Positions 35,336 through 43,684 of a stretch of DNA of 64,000 nt are shown here, one piece after another (position 1 is the first letter of the stretch; each line of letters opens with the position of its first letter). Under the pieces are notes generated by a model, which saw nothing but the letters and a program-made list of their open reading frames with translations, was not told the DNA's origin and made no database searches. The position numbers were made by a program, and so were the translations under genes. The stretch is from Sinorhizobium sp. RAC02 (GTDB taxonomy: Bacteria > Pseudomonadota > Alphaproteobacteria > Rhizobiales > Rhizobiaceae): the NCBI RefSeq assembly GCF_001713395.1, contig NZ_CP016452.1, positions 2,108,001 to 2,172,000 of the forward strand, read 5' to 3'.

Positions 35336-36772
35336 TCAGACCAGCATTTGCGCGAGCTTGACGTTGGAATAGTCGAGGATGCCCTCGGTGCCGCCTTCGC
35401 GACCCATGCCACTCGCCTTGATGCCGCCGAACGGCGCCTCGGCGGCGGCGAGCGCAAAACTGTTGACCCCGACCATGCCCGCCTCCAGCCGCCCCGCCGC
35501 CTCACGTGCCCGGCCGGCATCGCGGGTAAAGACGTAAGCGGATAGGCCCATTTCGGAGGCATTCGCCCGCTCGAAAACCTCATCTGTGCTGGAGAACGGC
35601 GTGATGGCGACGATCGGGCCGAAGTTCTCCTCGGCGATTGCCTTGGCATCGTCCGGCAGGCCGGTGATGACGGTCGGCTCGAAGAAGAACCCGGCGTTCA
35701 TATCCGCCGGGCGCCGGCCGCCCGCGAGAATCTTGCCGCCGCGGTCGCTGGCGTCGGCAACGATTTCTTCGATTGCAGCGATGCGCCGCTCGTTGATCAG
35801 CGGCCCCACCTGCGTCGCCTCGTCAAGGCCATGGCCGAGTTTTAGCGCGCGGGCGCGGGCAGCAAAGCCTTCGGCGAAGCGATCGTGCAGCGTTTCGTGC
35901 ACGTAGAAGCGATCGGGCGTCACGCAGACCTGGCCGGCATTGGCGTATTTCGTCGGCACCGCGAGATCGAGCGCCTTATCGAGATCGGCGTCGTCGAAGA
36001 CGATCATCGGTGCATTGCCGCCGAGTTCCATGCTGATGCGCTTCACCGTCTCGGCGCTGTCGCGGATCATCTGCTGGCCGACGCGCGTCGATCCCGTCAG
36101 CGAAACCTTTCGCACGACCGGCGATGCCATGACCGGCTTGTAGGTGTTGCCGGTCGGGCCGACCAGGAGATTGGCGACACCCGCCGGAAGGCCGGCTTCG
36201 CGCAGGCAATCGAAAAGGACCATTGCCACGCCCGGCACCTCGACGGAAGGACGGACGATGACGGCGCAACCGGCGGCAAGCGCGGGCGCGACCTTGCGGG
36301 CAATCAACGCCGCTGGAAAATTCCACGCGGTAAAGGCCGCGACGACGCCGACGGGCTCATGCGTGACCTCCAGGCGGCCGCCTGGCACGCGGCTTTCGAC
36401 GATGCGGCCGTAGATGCGGCGGGCTTCCTCCGCGTACCAGCGGAACTGGTCGACGGCGAGCGCCCATTCGCGACCCGCCTGCGCCAGCGGCTTTCCGGTT
36501 TCGAGCGTGATCTGGCGTGCAGCCTCGGCCGTGCGCGCCGCCATCACATCGGCCGCCTTGTGCAAATGGTCCGCGCGTGTCCAGGCCGGCATTCTCTTCC
36601 ACGCGTGGAAAGCCTTGTCCGCAACGCTGATCGCCCTGTTGGTGTCATCGACGCTTGCCACGGGAACGACACCCAGAACGTCGCCATTGCCCGGATCCGT
36701 GATTTCAGTCGATGCGCCAGTCGCGGGACCTGACCAGGCACCATCGATGAACAAGCCGTAGGACGCGTACAT
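35336..36772 (-). CDS. NAD(P)-dependent aldehyde dehydrogenase (succinate-semialdehyde type)
   Basis: A 478-residue aldehyde dehydrogenase. Catalytic Cys283 in GQVCVTPDRF, general base Glu in MELGGNAPM near 250, and the AFTAWNFPAAL and GSTRVGQQ cofactor segments are intact. It resembles succinate-semialdehyde / alpha-ketoglutaric-semialdehyde dehydrogenases of sugar-acid routes more than methylmalonate-semialdehyde (IolA) enzymes. First gene of the operon, ATG at 36772 with GAGGAGGAAAC, and two operator-like sites upstream. Confidence 0.92.
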   Translation of the reverse strand: MYASYGLFIDGAWSGPATGASTEITDPGNGDVLGVVPVASVDDTNRAISVADKAFHAWKRMPAWTRADHLHKAADVMAARTAEAARQITLETGKPLAQAGREWALAVDQFRWYAEEARRIYGRIVESRVPGGRLEVTHEPVGVVAAFTAWNFPAALIARKVAPALAAGCAVIVRPSVEVPGVAMVLFDCLREAGLPAGVANLLVGPTGNTYKPVMASPVVRKVSLTGSTRVGQQMIRDSAETVKRISMELGGNAPMIVFDDADLDKALDLAVPTKYANAGQVCVTPDRFYVHETLHDRFAEGFAARARALKLGHGLDEATQVGPLINERRIAAIEEIVADASDRGGKILAGGRRPADMNAGFFFEPTVITGLPDDAKAIAEENFGPIVAITPFSSTDEVFERANASEMGLSAYVFTRDAGRAREAAGRLEAGMVGVNSFALAAAEAPFGGIKASGMGREGGTEGILDYSNVKLAQMLV

Positions 36773-36835
36773 GTTTCCTCCTCGGATTGCTGATGGAGAC
36801 CCGATCAGCAACATTCGTTTTCATTATTACAAAGA

Positions 36836-36851
36836 CGCAATTTTAATTGCA
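36836..36851. promoter_or_regulatory. Operator-like site CGCAAT-N4-ATTGCA (site 3)
   Basis: CGCAATTTTAATTGCA sits 64 bp upstream of the aldehyde dehydrogenase start, beside a minus-strand TTGACG that could be the -35 box. Confidence 0.6.
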
Positions 36852-36951
36852 CGTCAAGCGTAATCGGCGCGATGGACAGCTTGTTCGAGGTGAATGGAGC
36901 GCCGGACGCGGTGCCGGCGAGCGCGGCACGAATTGCCGGAAAAACTCCATA

Positions 36952-36967
36952 TGCAATTATTATTGCG
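36952..36967. promoter_or_regulatory. Operator-like site TGCAAT-N4-ATTGCG (site 4)
   Basis: TGCAATTATTATTGCG lies 116 bp upstream of site 3 (about 11 helical turns), just beyond the end of the next gene. A paired-operator looping arrangement is possible. Confidence 0.55.
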
Positions 36968-36984
36968 CCACCATCGCCCTGCGG

Positions 36985-38106
36985 TCAATCACCATTCACA
37001 TCAAGCCATGCGCCGGCGCGCGACGATTGCTGGATCGTCTCCACCAGCGTCTGGATGCGCAGGCCAGCGCGGAAATTGAACGGCTCGGGACGCAAGCCGG
37101 CAATCGCCTCCAGATACCCCGCGACCTCGATCGCCTTGAGATCGTTGAAGCCGAGCTGGTGGCCGGGCGCGACGCAGAAGCGGCCGTAGGGCGCATGGTC
37201 TGGGCCGGCCTCGATGCGCCGGAAGCCCTGACGACCTCTGGCATCCGCCGTGGAATAGAAGTGAAGCTCATTGAAGCGCTCCTGCGAGAAGGCGAGCGCT
37301 CCCTTCGTGCCGTAGACCTCGAAATCGTGCTGCATCTTGCGGCCGGTCGCGATCCAGTTGCCTTCGATGGAGCCGGTCGCACCGTTGGCAAAGCGCAGGA
37401 AGGCGCGGCCGACATCATCCGTCTCGACCGGCCGCAAGCCGCCCTTGCCATCGGGGCGGCTCGCAATCATCGTGACGCAGTCGCCCATGACCTTCGTGAT
37501 CGGTCCCATCAGGAACTCCGCCGTTGCCAGCGCGTGGCTGCCGATATCCGCCAGGGCACCGCCACCGGCAGGATCATGCCGGAACGTGAACGGGCCACTT
37601 GCATCGGCCATATAGTCCTCCGCATGGAGGCCACGGTAACCGCGGATGTCGCCAAGTTCCCCGCCCGCGATCATCTCCCGGGCGAGGCTGAGCATCGGGT
37701 TGCAAAGATAGTTGAAGCCGACTTGTGTCTTGATGCCGGCCTTCTCCGCCGCTTCGGCCATCGCGCGCGCGTCGCGCGCAAGCGGGGCAAGCGGTTTTTC
37801 GCAATAGACGTGTTTGCCGGCGGCGATGGCCGATAGCGCCATCTCCTTGTGCAGCGCATTCGGGGCCGTGATGTCGATGACGTCGATATCGGGATCCGCC
37901 ACTAGGCTGCGCCAGTCATCCGTGGCACGCTCGAAACCGAAGGCCCCGCGCGCGGCTTCCGCCTGCGCCATGGTCACATCGGCGATCGTGGCGAGTTCCA
38001 CCTCATAAGGCAGGTCGAACACCCGCTCCGCGGCGGCGAAGCCGAAGACATGCGTCTTGCCCATGAAACCCGACCCGATGAGGCCAAGACGGAGCTTCTT
38101 TTTCAT
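36985..38106 (-). CDS. Gfo/Idh/MocA-family dehydrogenase
   Basis: A 373-residue dehydrogenase: GLIGSGFMGKTHVFGF near residue 8, catalytic YCEKPLAPLA near 100, VGFNYLCNPM near 128 and GGALADIGSHALATAEFLMG near 185. It is transcribed alone from a promoter shared head-to-head with iolE. Probably oxidises a cyclitol or its derivative; some members of this subtype act on scyllo-inositol or glycosides, but the residues visible do not decide it. Confidence 0.9.
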   Translation of the reverse strand: MKKKLRLGLIGSGFMGKTHVFGFAAAERVFDLPYEVELATIADVTMAQAEAARGAFGFERATDDWRSLVADPDIDVIDITAPNALHKEMALSAIAAGKHVYCEKPLAPLARDARAMAEAAEKAGIKTQVGFNYLCNPMLSLAREMIAGGELGDIRGYRGLHAEDYMADASGPFTFRHDPAGGGALADIGSHALATAEFLMGPITKVMGDCVTMIASRPDGKGGLRPVETDDVGRAFLRFANGATGSIEGNWIATGRKMQHDFEVYGTKGALAFSQERFNELHFYSTADARGRQGFRRIEAGPDHAPYGRFCVAPGHQLGFNDLKAIEVAGYLEAIAGLRPEPFNFRAGLRIQTLVETIQQSSRAGAWLDVNGD

Positions 38107-38142
38107 TTTCTCTGTTCCCTGGATGATGCGCATTTTGCTCAA

Positions 38143-38158
38143 TGCAATTATCATTGCA
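38143..38158. promoter_or_regulatory. Operator-like site TGCAAT-N4-ATTGCA (site 5)
   Basis: TGCAATTATCATTGCA, perfect palindrome arms, in the 115-bp divergent region between the dehydrogenase (start 38106) and iolE (start 38222). It covers the predicted -10 of the minus-strand promoter. Confidence 0.65.
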
Positions 38159-38176
38159 AAAATACGAAAGTGTCAA
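38148..38176 (-). promoter_or_regulatory. Predicted sigma-70 promoter for the dehydrogenase at 36985-38106
   Basis: Minus-strand TTGACA (38176-38171) and TGATAA (38153-38148) are 17 bp apart, giving a leader of about 35 nt before the ATG. The -10 lies in the centre of operator site 5, which predicts repression. Confidence 0.6.
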
Positions 38177-38221
38177 TATTTGTTTTTCAGACACTCGAAA
38201 CCCCTTACCCGGAGCCCAACC

Positions 38222-39121
38222 ATGAAAGCCAAACTCGGCATTGCCCCCATCGCCTGGTGGAACGACGACCTGCCGGAAATCAGCAGCGACATTTCGCTGG
38301 AAGGATGCCTTGCCGAGGCCGCGCAAGCCGGCTTTACCGGCATGGAGACCGGACGCCGGTTCCCGATGGACGCGAAGATCCTGCGCCCCATCCTCGACAA
38401 GCACGGCATCCAGGTTTGCGGCGGCTGGTTCTCCGGCCTTCTGCTCGATGGCGACATAGAGGCGGAGAAGGACCGGATCGCCGAGCAGATGGCGTTGTTC
38501 AAGGCAGTCGACGCTCCCTGCATCGTCTACGGCGAGACGGCCGGCACCATCCAGGGTGACCGCACCGCGCCGCTTGCCACCAAGCGCAAGCTCTCCGAGG
38601 ACGAGATCAAGGCCTACGGTCGCAAGATGACGGCCTTCGGCGAATGGTGTTCCGACCAGGGCATGCCGATCTCCTATCACCATCACATGGCGGCGCCGAT
38701 CGAGACCGAGGAAGAACTCGATCTGCTGATGAAACATTCCGGCGAAGGCTTGCCGCTGCTCTTCGATGCCGGCCACATGGCCTTTGCCGGCGGCGACGTC
38801 CTGCGCGTCATCGACACGCATCACAGCCGCATCACCCATGTGCACACCAAGGATGTCCGCCTGCCGGTGATCGACGCGCTCGACCGCACGCGCGAAAGCT
38901 TCCTCGACGCCGTCATCAAAGGCGCCTTCACGGTTCCCGGCGATGGCAGCCTCGATTTCGAGGCCATCGTCAAGCGCCTCGCCTCCCACGGCTACGAAGG
39001 CTGGTTCGTCGTCGAGGCGGAGCAGGATCCCACCCACAATCCACCGCTCGACATGGCGAAGATAGGTCATAAGGAACTCCTCCGCGTCATGGCCGCCGCC
39101 GGTTACGAGGTTGTCAGCTGA
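38222..39121 (+). CDS. iolE: Myo-inosose-2 dehydratase
   Basis: A 299-residue TIM-barrel protein of the IolE/MocC type. Diagnostic pieces are IAPIAWWNDDLPE at the N-terminus, the GMETGRRFPMD segment near residue 40, SYHHHMAAPIETEEEL near 152, LLFDAGHMAFAGGD near 180 and THVHTKDVRL near 206, which supply the metal ligands. IolE dehydrates 2-keto-myo-inositol to trihydroxycyclohexane-dione, the substrate of IolD. It diverges from a dehydrogenase gene over operator site 5 and is followed by a palindromic repeat. Confidence 0.88.
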   Translation: MKAKLGIAPIAWWNDDLPEISSDISLEGCLAEAAQAGFTGMETGRRFPMDAKILRPILDKHGIQVCGGWFSGLLLDGDIEAEKDRIAEQMALFKAVDAPCIVYGETAGTIQGDRTAPLATKRKLSEDEIKAYGRKMTAFGEWCSDQGMPISYHHHMAAPIETEEELDLLMKHSGEGLPLLFDAGHMAFAGGDVLRVIDTHHSRITHVHTKDVRLPVIDALDRTRESFLDAVIKGAFTVPGDGSLDFEAIVKRLASHGYEGWFVVEAEQDPTHNPPLDMAKIGHKELLRVMAAAGYEVVS

Positions 39122-39152
39122 ACTGACAAGCCTCCACCTCCGCCCCTCCTTT

Positions 39153-39226
39153 GTCATGGTCGGGCTTGACCCGACCATCCATGCCGCGGGCGCGGCGTGG
39201 ATCCTCGGGTCGAGCCCGAGGATGAC
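39153..39226. repeat. Rhizobiales-type palindromic intergenic repeat
   Basis: A 74-bp element bounded by GTCATGGTCGGG and CCCGAGGATGAC. Each half is itself a palindrome (GGTCGGG...CCCGACC at 39158-39177; CCTCGGG...CCCGAGG at 39203-39222), joined by a GC-rich centre. This is the architecture of the RIME/REP-like mosaic repeats found between genes in rhizobia. It lies between the convergent iolE and importer genes and could also terminate transcription. Confidence 0.75.
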
Positions 39227-39328
39227 GCTGGAGGGGCGAAAAGGCTCACAATCCCTGAAACCAAGCCCTCACATGCGATGCGAAGCACGCCGAATGAACC
39301 ATCCGGCACGCCAGTTTTAAATTAGCTC

Positions 39329-40105
39329 TCAGATCGTCCCGCCGAGCGAGGCTTCCAGCAGCGCCAGCTCCTGGCCGCCGGCCATCATGTCCTGCAAGGC
39401 TGCCGCATCCACCGTGCCGCGTTCGGCGGTTCCCAGTGTCTGGCCGCGGTTCAGCACCGTGAAGCGATCACCGACAGCTAGAGCGTGACGAACGTTATGG
39501 GTGATAAAGACGACGCCGATGCCCTGCTTGCGCACGCGGTCTATCGTGCTCAGCACATTTGCCGTCTGGCGCACGCCGAGCGCGGAGGTCGGTTCGTCGA
39601 GGATCAGCACCTTGGCGCCGAAATAGACCGCTCGCGCAATCGCCACCGTTTGGCGCTCGCCGCCGGAGAGCGTGCCGACCGCCTGGTCCGGACCGCGCAG
39701 GCTGATACCCATCTTGCGCATTTCCTTGACGGTGATGTCATCGGCCTTGTCCGTATCGAACGTCTTGAACGGCCAGACGCCGCGCTCCGGCTCCCGCCCC
39801 ATCCAGAAATTGCGGCTGACGCTCATCAGCGGAATCATCGCAAGGTCCTGATAGACCGTAGCGATGCCCGCCGTCATGGCGTCGCGCGGGCTCTGGAACA
39901 GGGTCGGCGCGCCTTCCACCAGCACCTCCCCGCCGCTCGGTTTGTAGACACCGGACATGATCTTGATGAAGGTCGATTTTCCCGCACCGTTGTCGCCGAG
40001 CAGGCAGTGGCATTCGCCGGCCTTGACGTCGAAGGAGACGCCGGCCAGCGCAATGACATGGCCAAAATGCTTCGTGATGTTTCTCATCTCCACGATGGCG
40101 GACAT
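39329..40105 (-). CDS. Sugar ABC importer ATPase, single domain (FrcA-like)
   Basis: A 258-residue single-domain ATPase of the carbohydrate CUT2 class: Walker [10 protein letters not shown] near residue 37, [17 protein letters not shown] signature and [11 protein letters not shown]. Single-domain ATPases of this class (as in fructose import FrcA) homodimerise, unlike RbsA. Last gene of the operon dioxygenase - binding protein - permease - ATPase and overlaps the permease as TGATG. Confidence 0.92.
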   Translation of the reverse strand: MSAIVEMRNITKHFGHVIALAGVSFDVKAGECHCLLGDNGAGKSTFIKIMSGVYKPSGGEVLVEGAPTLFQSPRDAMTAGIATVYQDLAMIPLMSVSRNFWMGREPERGVWPFKTFDTDKADDITVKEMRKMGISLRGPDQAVGTLSGGERQTVAIARAVYFGAKVLILDEPTSALGVRQTANVLSTIDRVRKQGIGVVFITHNVRHALAVGDRFTVLNRGQTLGTAERGTVDAAALQDMMAGGQELALLEASLGGTI

Positions 40106-41226
40106 CAGCGTTCTCCCGTGATGATGCGGCGGATGTAGGTGTTCATGATCACGGCCGTCAGCAGGATGACGCCGAGGAACACCCGGAAGAGCGAGCTTTC
40201 CGCATTGGCAAAGAACAGGCCCTGCTGCACCACGCCGAAGATGATGGCGCCAAGTGCCGCCCCGATGACGGAGCCGTAGCCGCCGGTGAGCAGCGCGCCG
40301 CCGATCACCACGCAGATGATCGCCTCGAACTCTTTCAACAGGCCGCGGTCGGCCGCCGCCGAGCCGAACTCCATCACCTGGCAGGTGGCGAAGACGACGG
40401 CGCAGAAGGCGGAGAACATGAACATCAGGATTTTTACGCGATTGACCGGCACGCCGATGTAGCGCGCGGCAAGCGCATCGCCGCCGGCGGCAAAGATCCA
40501 GTTACCGAACTTGGTGCGGGTCAGCAGCCAGTGACCGAAGACGACGAGCACGATCGCCCAGACGACGAGCATGGGAATACCGTCAATGACCGGCTGCCCG
40601 GCGCGATTACCGCGGGTGAAGGTGGCGATCCAGCCCGCCTCCCCCATCCAGGTGAAGAGCCAGCCTAAAACCTTGCCGCCGAAGACCGGGGCGAGCCAGT
40701 CGGTTGCCGCCTTTTCGGCAACGCCGCCGATGATCGTCTGGCGGGTAAAATAGATCGAGCCCCAGATGGTCAACCCGCGCAGGATATAGAGGAAGGCGAG
40801 TGTCACGATGAAGGACGGCAGGCCAGTGCGGATGACCAGCCAGCCGTTCACACCGCCAAGCAGGACGCAGAAGACGAAGGTCGCGATGATGGCGAGCCAG
40901 AGCGGCACCCCGAGATGGACCGACAGGATGGCCATCATGACACCGGAAAAGCCTATCATCGAGCCGGTGGAAAGATCGAACTCGCCGGCAATCATCAGAA
41001 GGCAGGCGCCCACCGCGATGACCATGAACTGGGCCGAAACCACCGTCCAGTTCATCACCCCCTCGGCGGCGAACATGCCGCTGTCACCGGCAATCACCGC
41101 AAACAGCAGGAAGACCAGGATGGTGCCGCAGATGCCGCCGAGCTCGGGCCGGATCAGCGCGCGCCTGAGCGGCGAGACGGGTTTGATGCGCTCGTCCTTC
41201 AGCGCGTCCGGAATGACGTCCGTCAT
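40105..41226 (-). CDS. Sugar ABC importer permease (FrcC/RbsC-like)
   Basis: A 373-residue permease with the family segments [18 protein letters not shown] near residue 80 and [19 protein letters not shown] near 310. The N-terminal cytoplasmic tail is longer than in the RbsC-like permeases nearby. It is separated from the binding-protein gene by a 13-bp perfect hairpin. Confidence 0.92.
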   Translation of the reverse strand: MTDVIPDALKDERIKPVSPLRRALIRPELGGICGTILVFLLFAVIAGDSGMFAAEGVMNWTVVSAQFMVIAVGACLLMIAGEFDLSTGSMIGFSGVMMAILSVHLGVPLWLAIIATFVFCVLLGGVNGWLVIRTGLPSFIVTLAFLYILRGLTIWGSIYFTRQTIIGGVAEKAATDWLAPVFGGKVLGWLFTWMGEAGWIATFTRGNRAGQPVIDGIPMLVVWAIVLVVFGHWLLTRTKFGNWIFAAGGDALAARYIGVPVNRVKILMFMFSAFCAVVFATCQVMEFGSAAADRGLLKEFEAIICVVIGGALLTGGYGSVIGAALGAIIFGVVQQGLFFANAESSLFRVFLGVILLTAVIMNTYIRRIITGER

Positions 41227-41253
41227 GAATGCATTTCCTCCCTCAGAAACATT

Positions 41254-41292
41254 TTTTGGCGCGCACGGGCAATGAGCCGGTGCGCGCCAAAA
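41254..41292 (-). other. Intercistronic hairpin between binding-protein and permease genes
   Basis: TTTTGGCGCGCAC (41254-41266) pairs perfectly with GTGCGCGCCAAAA (41280-41292) over a 13-nt loop. Such structures after binding-protein genes protect the upstream mRNA and lower permease expression. Confidence 0.65.
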
Positions 41293-41302
41293 GTTCGTCA
41301 GA

Positions 41303-42247
41303 TCAGCGGTACTGGCCTGCCAGCGACTCGACGAGCGCGATGTTGTCCTTCGTCACGAAGCCAGGGCCGGTGAAGATCGAGTTCGACGGCGTCACACCGT
41401 AACCGACATAGTTCGTCAGCACCTGGATCGGGATCGAGCCCTGCAGGAACGGCTGCTGGTCGATCGCGAAGTTGATCGTGCCGTCCTTGATGGCCGCAGA
41501 GATTTCTGCGGAGAGGTCGAAGGTGCCGAAATACAGGTCGCCATCGAGGCCCATCTCCTTGACCGCCCGGATCGACGGTTCGGCCGAGTTGGGGCCGAGC
41601 GTCAGGATCGCGCCGGTATCGGGATTGGCGGTGAGATAGGCTTTCACCTTGTTCTGAACTTCCGACGGGTCGATGCCGGAATCGACCATCTGGTTGCCGA
41701 GTTCCACGCCGATGCCTTCGGCAAAGCCACGGCACCGCTCAACGGAAGCGGGGTTGGTAATGTAGTGGTTCACGCAGAGGAAGCTCTTGATGCCCGCCTC
41801 CTTCGCGCGCTTGCCGGCGCCGAGGCCCGCTTCATATTCCGGCTGGCCGACATGCATCAATGCACCGAGCTTCTGGCTTTCTTCCACCGTACCCGAATTG
41901 ACGGTCACGACTGGAATGCCCTTGGCGACGGCATCCTTGATCGGCCCTTCCAGCACATTGAAATCGGCGATCGTGACGATAATGCCGTCAACGCCGGCCG
42001 CCGAGCTCTGCTGCACGAGGCGCGCCATGTCGGCGAGGTCCCCGCTCGGCGGATTACGATATTCGGTCGTAACGCCCATCTGCTCGTTCGTGACCTTGAT
42101 CGCGTTCTTGATGACGTTGAACCAACTGTCGCTATCCGGGCCGTGGCTGATCCAGACGAATTTCTCGCCATCAGCATTGGCGATACCGGCAAACGCCGTC
42201 GTGGCCAGCAGCGCGCCGAGGGCGAGCGATTGCAGAATTTTCTTCAT
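41303..42247 (-). CDS. Sugar ABC importer binding protein (CUT2)
   Basis: A 314-residue binding protein with signal peptide ending IANA and class I features: FVWISHGPDSDSWFNVIKNA at the N-terminus, SAAGVDGIIVTIADF near 85 and TLGPNSAEPSIRAVKEM near 215. The ATG at 42247 starts the leader directly. It follows the dioxygenase gene by 64 bp. Neighbouring iol genes suggest a cyclitol or methylated cyclitol ligand; this is inference. Confidence 0.92.
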   Translation of the reverse strand: MKKILQSLALGALLATTAFAGIANADGEKFVWISHGPDSDSWFNVIKNAIKVTNEQMGVTTEYRNPPSGDLADMARLVQQSSAAGVDGIIVTIADFNVLEGPIKDAVAKGIPVVTVNSGTVEESQKLGALMHVGQPEYEAGLGAGKRAKEAGIKSFLCVNHYITNPASVERCRGFAEGIGVELGNQMVDSGIDPSEVQNKVKAYLTANPDTGAILTLGPNSAEPSIRAVKEMGLDGDLYFGTFDLSAEISAAIKDGTINFAIDQQPFLQGSIPIQVLTNYVGYGVTPSNSIFTGPGFVTKDNIALVESLAGQYR

Positions 42248-42311
42248 GAACGATTTCCTCCCGAAATTGGCTTCCTGTTTCCTCCCCGCCCGAAGCCATT
42301 GCGGGTAATTT

Positions 42312-43421
42312 TCAAGCGGCGCGCTTGGCGCCCTGTGCGGCAAGCGCTGCATCGAGCTGTGCCTCGTCCCAACCTTCCACGACGGCCCGGGCGAGCAGCT
42401 CCTGCTGGCTTTCCGGTGCGAGACCGCCAAGCGGCGGATCGGTGTCGAGATTGGTCGGGAACGGATAACCGTCCGCGGTCGCTGCAATCACCGCCCGCCG
42501 TCCTTCCGGCGAAAGTGCCGCCAGATGCGGATAGACAGCGCGGGCCATGGCGGTGCGGTCGAGATTTTCCATGTGGCGCGCGAAGGCGGATGCCGTCTGG
42601 ATAAGATTGACCATGCGCACGACATCCGCCGTCCGGTTTTCGCCCGCGGCGTGGAACAGCGCCGGGCTGAAGAAGATGGCGTCACCCTTTTCCAAGGGAA
42701 GCTGGACACAATGTTCTTCAAAATAGGCCTGGAATTCCGGGCGCGTGGCGGCGACATAACCCGGCAGATAGCGCTGCGAATGCGGCAAAAGCTTCGTCGT
42801 GCCACTCTCGACGGGCATGTCGCAATGGGCGACGCCGCCCTGCAGGATGAGGGTCGGGCCGGTGGAGTGGATGTGGGTCGGATATTCCGCCATCTGCTCT
42901 GGCTTCATGAAGCCGAGGTGGTAGTCGCGGTGCGGCGCCTGCGCCTTGCCGCCGGGGCGAACCTGGTTGACCTGCGTGGCGATCTGGTAGCCGGGACCAA
43001 GCCAGGCGCGGCAGGCAATGTCGATCACCGGATTGGCCATATAGCGGGCATAGACGGCGGGGTTGCGCAGGCACAGCTTCTGCAGGCTGTTCCAGATACG
43101 GTCATTGGCACCGGCCTTGGCAAAGTGGTCACCCGCGGCCGTGCCTGCCGCGCGCTCGTCGGCGATGATCTGGCGAAACACGTCACTGGCCGCGTCGATG
43201 GCGCCAGGATCGGTGAAAGCGCGCTTCACCACGAAGAGGCCCGGCCCCTCACCGATGACCGAGGCCCATTCCGGGCCGATGGCATCGTTGACGGACGCGC
43301 CGTCATAGATCGGGATGTTCTTCTCGATGGCAATGGCCGTCGGGCACATCGCCTTCGTGGTTTCGGTTTCGACCTCGCGCCGGAACTGCGCAAGATCAAT
43401 CACCGCTGCAATGTCATTCAT
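42312..43421 (-). CDS. Phytanoyl-CoA dioxygenase-family protein (Fe(II)/2-oxoglutarate)
   Basis: A 369-residue PhyH-family protein. The iron ligands are visible as H-x-D in APHRDYHLGF near residue 168 and a distal His in FFSPALFHAAGENRT near 260, with the following Arg positioned for 2-oxoglutarate. PhyH enzymes hydroxylate or demethylate small molecules. It is the first gene of a sugar-type importer operon, ATG at 43421 behind GAGGATCTC, with an operator-like site upstream. Hydroxylation or O-demethylation of the imported compound (for example a methylated cyclitol) is a hypothesis. Confidence 0.85.
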   Translation of the reverse strand: MNDIAAVIDLAQFRREVETETTKAMCPTAIAIEKNIPIYDGASVNDAIGPEWASVIGEGPGLFVVKRAFTDPGAIDAASDVFRQIIADERAAGTAAGDHFAKAGANDRIWNSLQKLCLRNPAVYARYMANPVIDIACRAWLGPGYQIATQVNQVRPGGKAQAPHRDYHLGFMKPEQMAEYPTHIHSTGPTLILQGGVAHCDMPVESGTTKLLPHSQRYLPGYVAATRPEFQAYFEEHCVQLPLEKGDAIFFSPALFHAAGENRTADVVRMVNLIQTASAFARHMENLDRTAMARAVYPHLAALSPEGRRAVIAATADGYPFPTNLDTDPPLGGLAPESQQELLARAVVEGWDEAQLDAALAAQGAKRAA

Positions 43422-43541
43422 GAGATCCTCCTACCGATCTGTATCGACCCCTGCAGACATCAGCACGTGACGCTCTCGCGACGCGCCTGTTGCACGTCGC
43501 AAGCCACTGCCGGGATTGAATAATTGCACTTATCCTCAAGG

Positions 43542-43557
43542 AGCAACATTAATTGCA
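43542..43557. promoter_or_regulatory. Operator-like site AGCAAC-N4-ATTGCA (site 6)
   Basis: AGCAACATTAATTGCA, about 120 bp upstream of the dioxygenase gene, with a minus-strand TTGACA just beyond it (TGTCAA on the + strand near 43570). Its 15-nt core GCAACATTAATTGCA is identical to that of site 7. Confidence 0.6.
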
Positions 43558-43623
43558 GATAATGGAATGTCAACACACTTCGCAGCCATGGCGCACGAAC
43601 GGGAAATCACCCATCAGAAAGAC

Positions 43624-43655
43624 AAAAAAAATCGGCGCCGGTGAGCGGCGCCGAT
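43624..43655 (-). terminator. Intrinsic terminator of the two-permease importer operon
   Basis: Read on the minus strand, ATCGGCGCCG (43655-43646) pairs perfectly with CGGCGCCGAT (43640-43631) over a 5-nt loop, followed at once by eight T residues (43631-43624). It lies 30 bp after the last permease gene. Confidence 0.9.
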
Positions 43656-43684
43656 GCGGTCAGACAGGGTGAGAGAAGGTGCCG

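Noticed and set aside
36847..37836. A + strand frame starting beside operator site 3
   Set aside because: Most of it is antisense to the dehydrogenase gene at 36985-38106 and it has no domain or ribosome site.
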